From an uncultured Microbulbifer sp. (GTDB lineage: Bacteria > Pseudomonadota > Gammaproteobacteria > Pseudomonadales > Cellvibrionaceae): 64,000 bases of DNA. Numbering within the stretch: the first letter of the stretch is position 1; each line of letters starts with the position of its first letter. Below the pieces are notes generated by a model that was given only the letters and a program-made list of their open reading frames with translations, did not search any database and had not been told where the DNA came from. Where the stretch lies: NCBI RefSeq assembly GCF_947498635.1, contig NZ_CANMKV010000003.1, positions 62,001 to 126,000 on the forward strand, in the 5' to 3' direction. This document shows positions 62,971 through 64,000 of the stretch, in pieces. The translations under genes and the position numbers were made by a program.

Positions 62971-64000
62971 ATGAGTAGGATGTGGTGCTCGCTGGTGGCC
63001 TGGGGGTTCGGGCTGGCAATCATACTGCCCCTGAAGGCGGCGGAAGTGGAGGGGGTGCGCCTGTGGCGTGCACCAGACCACACGCGCTTGGTTTTTGACT
63101 TGAGTGGTCCGGCGGAGCACAAACTGTTTACCCTGAGCAGCCCGCACCGGGTTGTGGTGGATATTGCCGATACCAAGTTGCAAGCACAGCTGAGCGAACT
63201 GGACCTTAAGGATACGCCTATTGCCCAGGTGCGCCACGCCCGCCACAACAAGAAAGACCTGCGAGTGGTGCTCGACCTCAAACAGCAAATCAATCCGCGC
63301 AGTTTCGCCTTGCGCCGCCACGAGCTGCTGCCGGACCGCCTTGTGCTCGACCTCTATGACAAGACTGAGAGCAAGGAGAAAACCCTACAGGAGGTGAGCA
63401 CCGAGCGGGATATCGTGATCGCTGTAAATGCTGGTCACGGCGGGGAAGACCCGGGGGCCCTGGGCCCCGGGGGACTGCGGGAGAAGGATGTCGTACTGGC
63501 GATTGCGCGCAAACTGCAAAGGGCGCTTGAGCGCGAGCGGGGCTTCAGCGCGAAGCTCGTGAGAACTGGCGATTACTTCATTCCCCTACGGCAGAGGGTA
63601 AAGAAAGGGCGCAAAATGCGTGCGGATCTGTATGTTTCGGTTCACGCCGATGCCTTTACGCGCAAGGAAGCTCGCGGGGCCGGTGTCTATGCGGTTTCCT
63701 CCCGCGGCGCCACCAGTGAAACTGCGCGCTTTTTGGCTCAGCGGGAAAACGAGTCTGACCTGATCGGCGGTGTCGGAGATCTGAGCTTGGATGACAAGGA
63801 CGACACCCTCGCCGGGGTACTTCTGGATCTATCGATGACCGCCACGATGAATGCCAGCCTGGATATTGGTGCCAGTGTATTAAGCTCGCTGGGGAGTTTT
63901 ACCCACCTGCATAAAAAGAAAGTGGAGCAGGCTAACTTCTCGGAGCTGCGCAACCCGGATGTGCCCTCAATTCTGGTGGAGACTGGCTTTATCACCAACC
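62971..64000 (+). CDS. amiB: N-acetylmuramoyl-L-alanine amidase, AmiB type (partial)
   Basis: Splits septal peptidoglycan between the stem peptide and the glycan. The window holds the first 343 codons; the frame is open at the end. A signal sequence (MSRMWCSLVAWGFGLAIILPLKA) leads to an AMIN domain (about residues 25-130), a linker, and the zinc amidase_3 domain with NAGHGGEDPGALG, RTGDYFIPL and SVHADAF, reaching ILVETGFITN at the edge. GGGAAG precedes the start; an ATG three codons further in is also possible. Order tsaE-amiB predicts mutL next. Confidence 0.93.
   Translation, partial: MSRMWCSLVAWGFGLAIILPLKAAEVEGVRLWRAPDHTRLVFDLSGPAEHKLFTLSSPHRVVVDIADTKLQAQLSELDLKDTPIAQVRHARHNKKDLRVVLDLKQQINPRSFALRRHELLPDRLVLDLYDKTESKEKTLQEVSTERDIVIAVNAGHGGEDPGALGPGGLREKDVVLAIARKLQRALERERGFSAKLVRTGDYFIPLRQRVKKGRKMRADLYVSVHADAFTRKEARGAGVYAVSSRGATSETARFLAQRENESDLIGGVGDLSLDDKDDTLAGVLLDLSMTATMNASLDIGASVLSSLGSFTHLHKKKVEQANFSELRNPDVPSILVETGFITN

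Overview
This window is chromosomal DNA from a Gram-negative gammaproteobacterium. Protein sequences and gene order suggest a marine relative of Pseudomonas such as the Cellvibrionales (Microbulbifer-like); that placement is inferred from motifs and synteny, not from a search. Several blocks match Pseudomonas or E. coli order: proC-yggT-metX-metW-DUF4426-rdgB-hemW, trxA-rho, gshB-tonB-yqgE-ruvX beside pilG-pilH-pilI-pilJ-chpA, mrcA divergent from pilMNOPQ-aroK-aroB, gltB-gltD, and psd-rsgA/orn-queG-nnr-tsaE-amiB. I see no tRNA, rRNA, CRISPR array, insertion sequence or prophage.

Layout. 1-4047: a small membrane protein, an exported S9 peptidase on the minus strand, then proC and yggT. 4193-10588: a dynamin-like GTPase, methionine genes metX/metW, an exported DUF4426 protein, rdgB and hemW. 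10731-14844: trxA, rho with a long leader, a small RRM RNA-binding protein with a strong promoter and long 5' UTR, and ubiD. 14845-17526: AT-rich and gene-poor, with a decayed serine-hydrolase pseudogene, a frameshifted secreted-protein gene and a small membrane protein. 17527-26257 (minus strand): an alpha/beta hydrolase, hemY-hemX-hemD-hemC, ruvX, yqgE, tonB and gshB.

26610-37648 is a type IV pilus chemosensory (Pil-Chp) cluster: two CheY-like regulators (PilG, PilH), a CheW-like adaptor (PilI), a receptor (PilJ), a giant hybrid kinase (ChpA, about 2164 residues) and a second CheW-like protein (ChpC). The methyltransferase PilK and methylesterase ChpB of Pseudomonas are absent from the cluster. 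37753-47266: PBP1A (minus strand), divergent from pilMNOPQ, which runs with one- to four-base overlaps or short gaps into aroK; aroB follows. pilN-pilQ are clearly richer in AT than pilM and aroK, with a sharp edge at the pilQ/aroK overlap. 47610-53497: glutamate synthase. 53646-56250: hemE and an HD-GYP-type protein whose metal-binding motifs are substituted. 56324-64000: psd, a two-domain rhodanese and rsgA (minus strand), orn, queG (minus strand), nnr, tsaE and the first part of an AmiB-type amidase that runs off the window.

Most of the window is housekeeping. The least ordinary elements are the dynamin-like GTPase inserted in the proC-met block, the RRM gene with a cspA-like leader, the probable dead HD-GYP protein, the reduced Pil-Chp set, the AT-rich pilus block, two broken genes, and terminator-like hairpins placed just ahead of rdgB and gltB. 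I found no clear multi-gene system of a wholly new type.
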